A stretch of 64,000 bases of DNA. It comes from Herbaspirillum sp. SJZ107 (GTDB lineage: Bacteria; Pseudomonadota; Gammaproteobacteria; Burkholderiales; Burkholderiaceae_D). The notes under the pieces are model-generated. The model had not been told where the DNA came from and did no database searches. It was given only the letters and a program-made list of their open reading frames with translations. Below are positions 25,280-33,507 of the stretch, piece by piece. Every line of letters starts with the position of its first letter. Position 1 is the stretch's first letter. The stretch covers positions 124,001-188,000 of the forward strand of contig NZ_VFNH01000006.1 in assembly GCF_006715485.1 (NCBI RefSeq). The letters run 5' to 3'. The position numbers and the translations under genes are program-made.

Positions 25280-25645
25280 TCAAGCGCGACCAGCCCATTG
25301 AGGACGTTCGGGAGGAGAAGAGAATGCGGATGCAGGTGCGAGGACCGTGCCTGCAAGGGTACGTTCGACGTCATTAACGCCGAACGGCAATTCAACAAGA
25401 TCAGACGCAGCAAGTGAAAGGTGGGCGCAAGAGACGCAGTGCGCATCGTGCACATTCACCTTCTTCGACGAATCCGGCTTGTCTTTGGCTGCCGCTGCCA
25501 GCTCTTCCAAGGTGGATTCGTGCTGGTGGTGTCCGAGGTGGTTGGCAGCCCTGCCCGTCTCGTGCATGCAATACGACGTGATGACGTTCCAGCTGAGCTG
25601 GAATGCCACTACGAACATAAACATGTGAAAGATTTTACGGGCCAT
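25280..25645 (-). CDS. czcI: CzcI-like exported small protein
   Basis: The 121-residue protein has an N-terminal hydrophobic signal (HMFMFVVAFQLSWNVITSYC), His-rich NHLGHHQHE, the cluster DAHCVSCAHLSLA and a C-terminal SPPERPQW motif. This is the layout of CzcI, a small periplasmic protein encoded in front of czcCBA and thought to influence metal sensing or pump expression. ATG 25645 has no good Shine-Dalgarno; a TATACT hexamer lies nine bases upstream, so the mRNA may have a very short leader. It is divergent from nothing: the orphan kinase lies upstream on the same strand. See the related proteins at 28416, 42535 and 56147. Confidence 0.8.
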   Translation of the reverse strand: MARKIFHMFMFVVAFQLSWNVITSYCMHETGRAANHLGHHQHESTLEELAAAAKDKPDSSKKVNVHDAHCVSCAHLSLAASDLVELPFGVNDVERTLAGTVLAPASAFSSPPERPQWAGRA

Positions 25646-25712
25646 GATCAAATCAGTATAACACGGTGAACACGAAGCGTTTTTCAGTCGCGCGATATAT
25701 ATCTCGAAAAAT

Positions 25713-27173
25713 CTACGGTGCCGGCCGCGGGCGCGGGAGGTGCAGGGAGAAGGTACTTCCTTCTCCCACTGTACTCTCGACGCCTGCCGCGCCACCGTGC
25801 AGCAGCGCGATCGAGCGTACTACCGCCAGTCCAAGTCCTGTACTGTCCGTCGTACTGCGTGCGGCATCAACACGATAAAAGCGGTCGAAGAGGAAGGGAA
25901 GATGCTCCGGTGCGATACCGGCACCATTGTCGCTGACCGAAATCGTCACGCGGTCACCTGCGCAAACAGCGCTCAAGCGCACGGTGCCTCCTGGTGGCGT
26001 GTAGCGCAATGCGTTCGACAACAGGTTGGATAAAGCCCGGCGAAATAACTGCGGATCCGCCACCAGTTCGCCATCGCCCTGCGCTTCAAGCCTCACATTT
26101 TGCTCTTCTGCTACCACACCATAAAACTCGGTTAGCTTGTAGAACTCCCGACCAATTGAAAGTATCTCCGGGTGGATGTGCTGTTCGGCGTTGTCCGTGC
26201 GGGCCAGGAACAACATGCTGGAGACCATGTGCGACAGCCGGCTGCCCTCCTCTACAACGACTTCGAGTGTCTTCTGGTATTCCGCCGGGGTCCGCGCGCG
26301 CGCCAGTGTCACGCTGGCTGCAGCGACGAGATTGTTGACCGGGGACCTGAACTCGTGCGCGATGTCCGAAGAAAAGCGGCTCAACTGCTCGAACGAACCT
26401 GCAAGTCGCGCCAGCGTGTTGTCGAAGCTTTCAGCGAGAAGCTGCAGCTCGATAGGCCAGCCTTGCTGGGCAATGCGCGCGTCGAGCTTTTCGGCGCTGA
26501 TGCGTCCGACTTCCTTCGACATGGCCCGCACTGGCGCCAGACTGCGGCGTGCAAGCAGCCACCCGAGCCAGGTCGATACCAGTATGGCAGCGCCAATGAC
26601 AGCCACCAGTTTGTTCCGGTAGGCCGCTAGTAACAGGCGATCTTGCGTGATGTCGATTATCCCTCGCAGAACAGTGCCTTTCGGACCAAGGGATGGGCCA
26701 TGAATCTCCAGTGCTTCGGGACCGCGCGTCTCTACCGCCATATCGAACACGAGCCAAGTTTGCCGTGGTCCGTCGATACGAACGTATTGCCCGGGCCGCA
26801 CCGGCGCAGCCAGCGCTGTAACGAACGCCGAAAGGTGTGGGGACTCGTTGCGCACGAATCGATTCGGCGCCAACAGCTGCCAAGCGAATTTGTGAGACTG
26901 TTCCTGGTATTCGCGCCACTCGTACTGCCATTGAGTCGGCGGGAATTTGCGGCCAAGCAGATGTTCGAGCGTGTCGCGCTGAATCTGCATGTTGTCGAGC
27001 AATTCGGCTTCTTCCTTGCTCTGCAATTGGCGCACCAGTTCCGAATACATCATCGCGGAAACGGCGAGCACGATGATGGTGAGAGCGAGGCTTGCGAAAA
27101 CGCTCATGCGCAGAGTCAGCGACCAACTGCCGGGCGTCTTGTTATGACGGTCAAAAATAGAACGCACCATCAC
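25713..27173 (-). CDS. Heavy-metal sensor histidine kinase (CzcS/CusS-like), orphan
   Basis: The 486-residue inner-membrane kinase has two membrane helices (about residues 22-42 and 187-207) around a periplasmic sensor domain, a HAMP (LLARRSLAPVRAMSKEVGRI), a dimerisation helix with the phospho-acceptor H273 in SSDIAHEFRSPVNN, and an HATPase domain with LSNLLSNALRYT, DNGAGIAPEHLPFLFDRFYR and GLGLAVV. This is the topology of metal-responsive CzcS/CusS kinases. No response regulator is encoded anywhere near it, so its partner must be elsewhere or lost. Its start overlaps the FlgB-like gene by four bases. Confidence 0.9.
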   Translation of the reverse strand: MMVRSIFDRHNKTPGSWSLTLRMSVFASLALTIIVLAVSAMMYSELVRQLQSKEEAELLDNMQIQRDTLEHLLGRKFPPTQWQYEWREYQEQSHKFAWQLLAPNRFVRNESPHLSAFVTALAAPVRPGQYVRIDGPRQTWLVFDMAVETRGPEALEIHGPSLGPKGTVLRGIIDITQDRLLLAAYRNKLVAVIGAAILVSTWLGWLLARRSLAPVRAMSKEVGRISAEKLDARIAQQGWPIELQLLAESFDNTLARLAGSFEQLSRFSSDIAHEFRSPVNNLVAAASVTLARARTPAEYQKTLEVVVEEGSRLSHMVSSMLFLARTDNAEQHIHPEILSIGREFYKLTEFYGVVAEEQNVRLEAQGDGELVADPQLFRRALSNLLSNALRYTPPGGTVRLSAVCAGDRVTISVSDNGAGIAPEHLPFLFDRFYRVDAARSTTDSTGLGLAVVRSIALLHGGAAGVESTVGEGSTFSLHLPRPRPAP

Positions 27174-27601
27174 GTCATCCCCTTGAACAATGTGGCGATT
27201 TCCTTGTATTGATCTATCGCCTTCTGCAAGAAGAACTCGTGTTTTAAAGCCTGTTCCGCAAATGCCGTACGCTCTACATCCATATCGACGGTGTTTCCAT
27301 CGATAGCTCCTTGTACCGGTACGCGATAGACGACCGGCACGACAAACTCGGACTTCGCGGGAAGCATGCTGCCCGACTCAGTGGCATCGGCCGTGGCTTC
27401 GCTGGCAGCAAGAGCCTGCTGGAGTGCCGATCTAAAGTCGATATCCCGTGCTTTGTAGTTCGGCGTGTCAGCGTTTGCAATATTCGACGCCAGGACAGTC
27501 AATCGTTGTTCAGATATCCTGAGCGCCTGCTCCCAGAACTCGTCCTTATTGTTTAATGGGGCAAAAATCCTTCCCAAGCCCTCGCTCTTCGCATTGCTCA
27601 T
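27170..27601 (-). CDS. FlgB-like flagellar rod protein in a metal operon
   Basis: The 143-residue protein carries the flagellar rod signature VLASNIANADTPNYKARDID (residues 36-55) and the C-terminal helix VERTAFAEQALKHEFFLQKA of FlgB, the proximal rod subunit of the basal body. Length is normal for FlgB (about 130-140). It overlaps the sensor kinase at its 3' end and the DUF6328 gene at its 5' end, each by an ATGA, so it is locked into a three-gene transcript with a metal sensor. No flgC, flgD or other flagellar gene is present. A rod role is unlikely; a new periplasmic role near the sensor is an inference. Confidence 0.85.
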   Translation of the reverse strand: MSNAKSEGLGRIFAPLNNKDEFWEQALRISEQRLTVLASNIANADTPNYKARDIDFRSALQQALAASEATADATESGSMLPAKSEFVVPVVYRVPVQGAIDGNTVDMDVERTAFAEQALKHEFFLQKAIDQYKEIATLFKGMT

Positions 27602-28176
27602 TTCTCCTCCTGCGAAGCGGGGCGTTCAAAGGACGAATCGTCTGGTGAGATTCCGCGCGCTCCTGGAACTCGCGGCCTGCGAAAAACACGCAGCCACAAA
27701 GGGTAAATCCACCATATCACCAGGATCAGCGAAGTCACTAGGGCTGCTACAGCACCACCAAGCGGATGCCCCAGGACTTCTGCAGTAACGAGATTCGCAC
27801 ACAGGACCAACGCTAGTGAAAGGAACGCAGCTCCCGCCAGCATCTGCCTGCTGGCGACATCCTTGAAGTGAATGCGATCGATTAGCGGCCTCAGCATCCG
27901 ATGCTGCACGGCAGGCGCTGTGAATAAAATGAGGCTAGACAGGGAACACAGGAAAGCCGCAATGAACATCCATTTTTCGGACTGAACGATTTCCTTGAAG
28001 CCCGAATTGAAGGGCAAGGTAATGAGGAAGCCGGTTAGAAGCTGGGCACCCGGCAGCAGGACGCGCAGTTCGTTGAGCATTTCGGTCATGTCCGCTTCAT
28101 CGTGGTCGCCAGCAGCGACATTGCACCGCTCAACGTTCGACAACTGCTCCGAATATTCGACTTGCTTGATGCTCAT
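27598..28176 (-). CDS. DUF6328-family membrane protein
   Basis: The 192-residue protein has four predicted membrane helices following a soluble N-terminus; MTEMLNELRVLLPGAQLLTG and FLITLPFNSGFKEIV are typical of DUF6328. The C-terminus is charged (RRPRVPGARGISPDDSS). An AAAGGAG site precedes the ATG at 28176. It overlaps the FlgB-like gene by four bases and heads the DUF6328, FlgB-like, kinase operon. The function of DUF6328 is unknown; family membership is recalled from the motif and is moderately certain. Confidence 0.7.
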   Translation of the reverse strand: MSIKQVEYSEQLSNVERCNVAAGDHDEADMTEMLNELRVLLPGAQLLTGFLITLPFNSGFKEIVQSEKWMFIAAFLCSLSSLILFTAPAVQHRMLRPLIDRIHFKDVASRQMLAGAAFLSLALVLCANLVTAEVLGHPLGGAVAALVTSLILVIWWIYPLWLRVFRRPRVPGARGISPDDSSFERPASQEEK

Positions 28177-28415
28177 GGCTGTTCTCCTTTTTTGGGAAAA
28201 GTCAGAGCAGCGTCAAACCAGTTTCGTAAAAGCGTTTTGGTTAGAGCGCAGGGCACTCTTACGTGCAGAGACAATTCGCCCTGCACGGTTTCAATGAATT
28301 GCATAGGAACTCCTTGGGCTATTGATGAGAAATAGCCAGCGGCATCCCTATTGCACAGTCAAAGATGCAAGGTTGGGCTTGTCAAAGAAGGAACAAAAAA
28401 GGAGCAGCCGCTGGA

Positions 28416-28781
28416 TCAGGCGAGACTGATCCACTGAGGACGTTCTGGGGGAGAGGGGAAGATGGACGTGGGTGGAACGATTGCTCCGATCGCAGCATTC
28501 GCACAGGTCAATGTGATGGGAGGCGCCTCAAGTGAATCGGGCGCGGCGAGCGCAAGATTCGCATATGACGCGCAATGCGCATCGTGCACAGCACTTTTCT
28601 TGACAGTAGATTGTCCGTCCTTGGCCGCCAGCGACAACTCCTCCGTACTGGAATTGTGCTCATGGTGACCCAAGTGGTTCGCCGAAATCCCAGTCTCGTG
28701 CATGCAGTATACGGTGACGACACTCCAGCTTAGCTGAAGCGCTATCACTACAAGCAACGAGTAAAGTATGTGACGAACCAT
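28416..28781 (-). CDS. CzcI-like exported small protein, second copy
   Basis: A 121-residue paralogue of the 25280 gene: signal HILYSLLVVIALQLSWSVVT, NHLGHHEHNSS, DAHCASYANLALA and C-terminal FPSPPERPQW. The CxxC-like pair of the first copy (HCVSC) is reduced to HCASY, so one ligand is lost. It sits 240 bases upstream of the DUF6328 gene on the same strand and may head that operon, as czcI heads czcCBA. Coding is supported by the conserved length and motifs of two copies; the exact role is unknown. Confidence 0.75.
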   Translation of the reverse strand: MVRHILYSLLVVIALQLSWSVVTVYCMHETGISANHLGHHEHNSSTEELSLAAKDGQSTVKKSAVHDAHCASYANLALAAPDSLEAPPITLTCANAAIGAIVPPTSIFPSPPERPQWISLA

Positions 28782-28944
28782 CCTTTGAGTTTAGCACATG
28801 GGATCGTACCCCCTTCACGTGCCAATCTGGTCGGTTCACCGCTTTGCGAAGGTAGTACTTGAACATTGCGACCAAAATTTGTGGCATTGGTGAGTTAGTG
28901 CCAGTACCTCGGCAAGACTGATTGTAAAGGAGTTTTAGAGGACG

Positions 28945-28974
28945 CTTACGTGATAAGAACAATAATCACGTAAG
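28945..28974. repeat. Perfect 10-bp inverted repeat with 10-base spacer
   Basis: CTTACGTGAT at 28945-28954 is exactly complementary to ATCACGTAAG at 28965-28974. The spacer is ten AT-rich bases. There is no T-run beside it, so it is not a terminator. It lies between the metal block and the tniQ gene in an otherwise empty 455-base gap (28782-29236) and could be a recombinase or regulator site, or a boundary relic of the Tni element. Confidence 0.5.
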
Positions 28975-29236
28975 GGAAGTTCTTGGCTGCTGCAATAAAT
29001 GTGACGCGTGCGTCTCTCAGGGTCTCCATACGCCCCAACAGCCGACCCGATATCAAACAGGCGAAACGGCGACGTCGCTTCAGGAGCGCGCGTCACACCT
29101 CGCGACCGGGCGACGGTACATGTCGATTTGCCGAGCCCTGCTTTGTCACCTCGCGTTTCCGCCCGTCGGCTGACGCAGTGAGTAGTGGACGCGTGACTTG
29201 CCCGCTCATGTTGCGTCGGACAGAGTCAGGTTCTGA

Positions 29237-30766
29237 TTACGTCGGTCTAACTTCGAAACGGTTATTCGTAATAATGGCGTCGGCCCGGGTAGTCGGATGT
29301 TTTGCTTTGGATTCTGCAATTTGCCGAACCCGGGCGCAATGCCATGCATGGTGCTGCGCCGATGAAGTGGCCGATGCATCATCGGTACCCTTCGGGCGCC
29401 GTGCCGGTAAAAACAAAGTCGTTGGTATGCCGGCTTCGCCATCACGTAAAGCCCAGTGCGTTGTAGCAAACGGGGCTTCGGCCGCTGTGCTCCAGCACAT
29501 TGATTCACGCGTTTCCTCGGCCGCCCGGTCGATCGCGTCGTAACTTGCCAAGCAGACGCTGGCAAAGATGTGGGACAGCATCCAGGCTTTTTGATCGTCC
29601 TCCCATGCATCAGGATAAGGGGCAGGTCTAGCTTGTAGCCATCCAAGAATGCCGAAATATGGCGTTTTCCGTCGGGCCTGCAGATATCGTGGAGAGCCGC
29701 ACCCCTCCCAAAGCATGCGCCACCGGATATAGGTCCCAGCTTTCGCGCAGAAGCTTGTGGTCCTCTGCCCTCGCATGTCCCACCACAAATGTCGGCAGGC
29801 AGATCGCACGCACTCGCGGTGGTTGCGTAACGCTATCCAGTGCCGGCGCCGAAGCGCACGATACACCTGTATGGCAACAGTCAGTTCGGCCTCCGCTCCG
29901 AACGGAAACGCAGCATCGTCAACCAACTTGAAGTGTTCATGCATCTGTTCGTACGGACGGCGGCCGCCGCAACCACATTTCGCGACGATCAGACCATCAT
30001 TTGCCCGATGTCGGCTGTTTGTAGTCCGCAACGCCTCGACCACTAGCTCGACGAAGACTCGAAAGGCGCCGGTCTCTCCGGGTTCGGCACAGGGAAGAGT
30101 TAGCATATCCGGATGAGGGAATGCAGGCTGTCGCTCGACTCTCGCCGAGTAGGCTTCGATGAACCGGTTCATTCGCTCGATGTTGGTGGCCGACTCTGGC
30201 GGCAATGCTGGAAGTTTGGACCGCGCTACCTTCAAATGTGATCCCATCTCGGCCTGGCAGTTGGGACAGCAGAACGGTTTATTGAAGTTGGCTGGTGCGA
30301 ACGTGTACGGGATTGCTTGTTCGCATTCCAGGCAGGTTTTTCGTAGGAGGACGTTGTGATGCGGGCATCGGGTAATCGAGTCCATCTGCAATCCCGGAAA
30401 ATGCATCCCGTAGGCCAGGCACTCCTCGCACCACTTGAGGTCTCCATCGGATGCGAGCGGGTTGGTAAAGCGACGGTCCAGAAACGCGCCCTCCACTGTC
30501 TTCATATCGGTGCCAAATGCCCGTGCCATGGCGGCAAGATCGAAATTCTCACTGTTGCGCAAATCAAAATGCAGAGTTCGTAGAAGCTGGGTGCGCTTAC
30601 CGCGCTCGCGTGAGGCGAAGAGTTGGGCCAGTTCACGTGCAGTCAGCGCATTGAGGAACGCGAACTTCATCAGCAGAGCATATGCAGAGTCGTGGCCAGT
30701 CAACCAGCTGCGGTGCCAGCACCATTCCTTAGGATTTCGAGGTGGCGTATCCTCGTAGATCCTCAT
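29237..30766 (-). CDS. tniQ: TniQ-family transposition targeting protein
   Basis: About 509 residues with paired cysteine fingers (CEECLAYGMHFPGLQ ... CPHHNVLLRKTCLEC, later FCCPNC) typical of TniQ/TnsD-type target-site proteins of Tn7-like and Tn5053-like elements. ATG 30766 shares one base with the stop of tniB (TGATG), so the pair is translationally coupled. TniQ works with an AAA ATPase (TniB) and a DDE transposase (TniA); no TniA-like gene is found, and TniB is headless, so this module is inactive here. Confidence 0.8.
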   Translation of the reverse strand: MRIYEDTPPRNPKEWCWHRSWLTGHDSAYALLMKFAFLNALTARELAQLFASRERGKRTQLLRTLHFDLRNSENFDLAAMARAFGTDMKTVEGAFLDRRFTNPLASDGDLKWCEECLAYGMHFPGLQMDSITRCPHHNVLLRKTCLECEQAIPYTFAPANFNKPFCCPNCQAEMGSHLKVARSKLPALPPESATNIERMNRFIEAYSARVERQPAFPHPDMLTLPCAEPGETGAFRVFVELVVEALRTTNSRHRANDGLIVAKCGCGGRRPYEQMHEHFKLVDDAAFPFGAEAELTVAIQVYRALRRRHWIALRNHRECVRSACRHLWWDMRGQRTTSFCAKAGTYIRWRMLWEGCGSPRYLQARRKTPYFGILGWLQARPAPYPDAWEDDQKAWMLSHIFASVCLASYDAIDRAAEETRESMCWSTAAEAPFATTHWALRDGEAGIPTTLFLPARRPKGTDDASATSSAQHHAWHCARVRQIAESKAKHPTTRADAIITNNRFEVRPT

Positions 30767-31398
30767 CACGACCGCCAATCCGGTAACGGCAACCCGAGGC
30801 GGATTTCCTCGCATGCGAGGACATAGTTCGATTCCAGGACCGCTTCGTCCCAGATCGCCGGCGAGAAACCAAAACCGTCCGAATCGCCCGCCGAATGTTC
30901 AGACAGCGCATGCTCGACGGCCCTGGCAAAATAGGCCATCGGGATCTCGATTCGCTCTCCCAGGTTGGCTGCCTTGTGTGCGCGTTCGAACGCCTTCCAC
31001 AGTGCGTGAGCGTATGTACTCAGACGCATGCCCGCGGCGAAGGCCCGCGGGTAGAAAAATCTTGTGAAGGTCCATGCGCTCTCTGGCGGATAGCATGATT
31101 CATCGTAGGCGGCCAGACATGTCGCTACGTCCTCGGCCGATACGATGCCGCCAAAGCGAATTTCCGTAACCATGAATCGCAGGACGATCTGCGTGTTCAT
31201 GGACTTTCTGAGTGCCGACTTCTGGTCAAGCAACTGCGGCTGGCCCACAAGGATCGTAATCATCCGGATACCCTTGAGTTCCAGTGCATCGTGCAAGTCC
31301 CGCAACCACTCGTACTCGATCACCTGCAGCTTCTGCGCCTCGTCCGCGAAAAACACAATCCAGTCTTTCCTAGAGCGATCCGCAAGCACGCAGATGTG
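30766..31398 (-). pseudogene. tniB: TniB-like AAA ATPase, 5' end removed by IS
   Basis: The remaining frame starts at the IS border (HICVLADRSRKDWIVFF) and contains the Walker B motif IVFFADEAQKL and an AAA fold with sensor region ILVGQPQLLDQKSALRKS. The Walker A part is missing because the IS3-family element begins at 31399. About 207 codons remain. Together with tniQ it is the relic of a Tni-type transposition module. Confidence 0.75.
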
Positions 31399-31448
31399 TG
31401 AACCGCCCCGGATTTTGTAGAGGCTCCATTGTTTGAGAAAATGGAGCT

Positions 31449-31772
31449 ATGAAGAAGCAACCCAAGTATTCCCCCGAAGTCATCGAGCGCGCCGTGCGCA
31501 TGGTCAGCGAGGCCGCGAGCGAGTACAGCTCGCAGTGGGCGGCAATCGAATCCATCGCGGCCAAGATCGGCTGCACACCTGAGACGCTGCGTCGCTGGGT
31601 ACGCCAGCAAGAGCGTTATACCGGCCAGCGTCCAGGGCCGACCACGGCCGAAGAGGAACGCATCAAGGCGCTGGAGCGAGAGGTGCGCGAGCTGCGCAAG
31701 GCAAACGAGATCCTGCGTCTGGCGAGTGCATTTTTCGCCCAGGCGGAGCTCGGCCGCCACTTCAAACCGTGA
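31449..31772 (+). CDS. IS3-family transposase OrfA
   Basis: A 107-residue DNA-binding subunit: YSPEVIERAVRMVSEAA, an HTH (WAAIESIAAKIGCTPETLRR), a coiled coil (RIKALEREVRELRKANEIL) and the end ASAFFAQAELGRHFKP. The stop overlaps the OrfB start by four bases (GTGA), so OrfB may be expressed by coupling or by frameshifting. It resembles the OrfA at 10054 in layout but differs clearly in sequence. Confidence 0.9.
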   Translation: MKKQPKYSPEVIERAVRMVSEAASEYSSQWAAIESIAAKIGCTPETLRRWVRQQERYTGQRPGPTTAEEERIKALEREVRELRKANEILRLASAFFAQAELGRHFKP

Positions 31773-32671
31773 GGGCATTTATCGACCAGTACCGCCATGC
31801 CTACGGTGTCGAGCCGATCTGCAAGGTGATGCAGGTCGCGCCGTCGGGCTACTGGCGTTACGCGGCGCGGCAACGCAACCCGGCGTTGCGCTGTGCCCGT
31901 GTTCAGCGTGATGACGTGCTGAGTGTCGACATCGAGCGGGTCTGGCAGGCGAACATGCAAGTCTACGGTGCCGACAAAGTGTGGCGCCAACTGCGACGTG
32001 AGGGAACCGAAGTGGCTCGCTGCACGGTGGAGCGCTTGATGCGCAAGGCTGGCCTGCGTGGCGTCATGCGTGGCAAGGTTGTGCGCACGACGGTTGCCGA
32101 TGCAAAGGCGCCGTGCCCGCTTGATCGGGTCAACCGCCAGTTCAAGGCGCAGCGGCCAAACCAACTGTGGGTCAGCGATTTTACGTACGTCTCGACCTGG
32201 CAGGGTTTCGTCTATGTCGCTTTCGTGATCGACGTCTTCGCCCGGCGCATCGTGGGCTGGCGCGTCAGCAGCTCGATGCGGACCGACTTCGTCCTCGACG
32301 CCTTGGAGCAGGCGCTGTACGCGCGTCAGCCCGAACGGAACGAGCTGGTCCACCATAGCGACAGGGGCTCGCAATATGTGTCGATAAAGTACAGCGAGCG
32401 CCTGGCGGAAGCAGGTATTGAGCCGTCTGTGGGCAGCAAGGGCGACAGTTACGATAACGCCTTGGCCGAAACCATCAATGGGCTCTACAAGGCTGAGCTG
32501 ATCCACCGCCGCGCTCCTTGGAAAACGCGTGAGGCCGTCGAACTGGCTACGTTGGAATGGGTTTCCTGGTTCAACCACCACCGTCTGCTTGAACCACTCG
32601 GCTATATACCGCCGGCAGAAGCTGAGGCAAACTATTACAAGCAGTTGAGCAGTCAGGCCCTCCCGGTCTGA
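31769..32671 (+). CDS. IS3-family transposase OrfB, intact
   Basis: The 300-residue rve/DDE transposase begins FIDQYRHAYGVEPICKVM, with the catalytic Asp in WVSDFTYVSTW, the second Asp in HHSDRGSQYVS and the Glu in NALAETINGLYK, and ends PPAEAEANYYKQLSSQALPV. All three catalytic residues are present and the reading frame is complete. It is a good candidate for an active transposase, and it retains Gln at the position where the copy near 9.5 kb has an amber stop. Confidence 0.9.
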   Translation: MRAFIDQYRHAYGVEPICKVMQVAPSGYWRYAARQRNPALRCARVQRDDVLSVDIERVWQANMQVYGADKVWRQLRREGTEVARCTVERLMRKAGLRGVMRGKVVRTTVADAKAPCPLDRVNRQFKAQRPNQLWVSDFTYVSTWQGFVYVAFVIDVFARRIVGWRVSSSMRTDFVLDALEQALYARQPERNELVHHSDRGSQYVSIKYSERLAEAGIEPSVGSKGDSYDNALAETINGLYKAELIHRRAPWKTREAVELATLEWVSWFNHHRLLEPLGYIPPAEAEANYYKQLSSQALPV

Positions 32672-32738
32672 CTCACACTAACCGGCCTCCACGAAAGCCG
32701 GGGCGATTCAAATCCTCTCGTTCCGGATGCTTTTCTAA

Positions 32739-32776
32739 GGGGTGAAGAGGGAAAACGGAAAAAATCAGGCGCTAAG
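32739..32776. repeat. Left terminal inverted repeat of the Tn3-family transposon
   Basis: This 38-bp end starts GGGGTGAAGAGGG, continues with an A-rich core AAAACGGAAAAAATC and closes with AGGCGCTAAG. It matches the right end at 35 of 38 positions and has the sequence pattern of Tn21-subgroup ends. It lies 28 bases beyond the IS3-family element at 31399. Confidence 0.9.
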
Positions 32777-33013
32777 ACATAATGAGGGGTCGAGGTGCAG
32801 CGGAACGGCAAACCAGGTTAAGGCCACTCCTGACTTTTTCGTTGCTTGCTGGGTTATGCAGTGGCCGCAGCCAGCCCTTGGCTACTGCTTCCAACACAGA
32901 GTAGGAATACTGGCCAAGCATGTTGATGTGCTCATGCAGTAACGGCGGCAGCCTGGCCATGTCATCATCTCGAACATCAGAGCTGACATAAAACAGCAGC
33001 GGTATCCCAGTGC
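32772..33013 (-). pseudogene. C-terminal fragment of a different Tn3-family transposase
   Basis: The minus strand reads GIPLLFYVSSDVRDDDMARL, then PPLLHEHINMLGQYSYSV, LEAVAKGWLRPLHNP. LxPLLHEHINMLGxYxF is a C-terminal pattern of some Tn3-family TnpA proteins, different from the TnpA at the other end of this element (which ends LGWEHINLTGDYVW). The frame closes inside the left inverted repeat. It suggests that the left end was inherited from another Tn3-type element. The family assignment rests on this short segment. Confidence 0.5.
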
Positions 33014-33476
33014 TCAGCGAGAGCCGAAGAAGCTGTCGATTTTCTCGGTTAGTGTTGCGCGCGAAAGCTCACCCATATGCCGCTTGTATAGCCGGCCTTG
33101 AGCATCATAGAACAGCGTTGTGGGGTAACCAGACGAACCAGTTCGGGCACTTACCTGCTTGGCCGGATCGAGAACGATATTTGGCATTTGTAACCCATTC
33201 GCGTCGAGGTAGCTTTGTACGGTTGCTGCTGATTCTCCTTGATTCGCAAACACGAAGTGGATTTCTGGATGGGCTAGCTGTGCAGCCTTTAATACAGGCA
33301 TCTCACGTCGGCACGGCGGACACCAAGTTGCCCAAAGATTGATAATCAAGGGGCGGCCCACAAAGGCACTGAGCGGCACAGTTGTGTTGTCGAGGCGGCG
33401 TACCTCAATTGTCGGGACAGGCACACCCACCGGCGTAAGGGCATGATTCAGCGCACTTCCTCCGAAAAAGACAAAG
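33014..33476 (-). pseudogene. TlpA-like thioredoxin domain, 3' half of an IS-split gene
   Basis: The fragment encodes FFGGSALNHALTPVGVPVP, then a thioredoxin fold with the active site NLWATWCPPCRREMP, DPAKQVSARTGSSGYPTTLF containing the cis-proline loop, and the end KRHMGELSRATLTEKIDSFF. It is a TlpA-type disulfide reductase. If the 1238-bp insertion and one 3-bp target copy are removed, this joins in frame to the segment at 34715-35067 and gives one 270-residue protein with an N-terminal membrane part. The IS separates the domains, so the membrane-anchored protein is not made. Confidence 0.88.
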
Positions 33477-33507
33477 TGGCCTTCCCCCATCGTCACGGAC
33501 ACTTCCG

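Larger units (their letters stand above)
31399..32710 (+). mobile_element. Intact IS3-family element with TGAACCGCCCCGG / TGAATCGCCCCGG ends
   Basis: The left end starts TGAACCGCCCCGG at 31399; the right end is the inverse of TGAATCGCCCCGG, ending at 32710 (12 of 13 matched). Length 1312 bp, with both OrfA and OrfB open. It cuts tniB. No 3-4-bp target duplication is visible, suggesting later rearrangement. The element is the same subgroup as the one at 9112-10430, in opposite orientation, and the two enclose the whole cad/czc block. Confidence 0.9.

Noticed and set aside
28983..29543. A 186-codon plus-strand open frame
   Set aside because: It overlaps the 3' end of tniQ on the other strand, has a composition rich in Arg and Ser and shows no domain.
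31616..32581. A 321-codon minus-strand open frame
   Set aside because: Antisense to the intact OrfB transposase; its content is a mirror of that gene.
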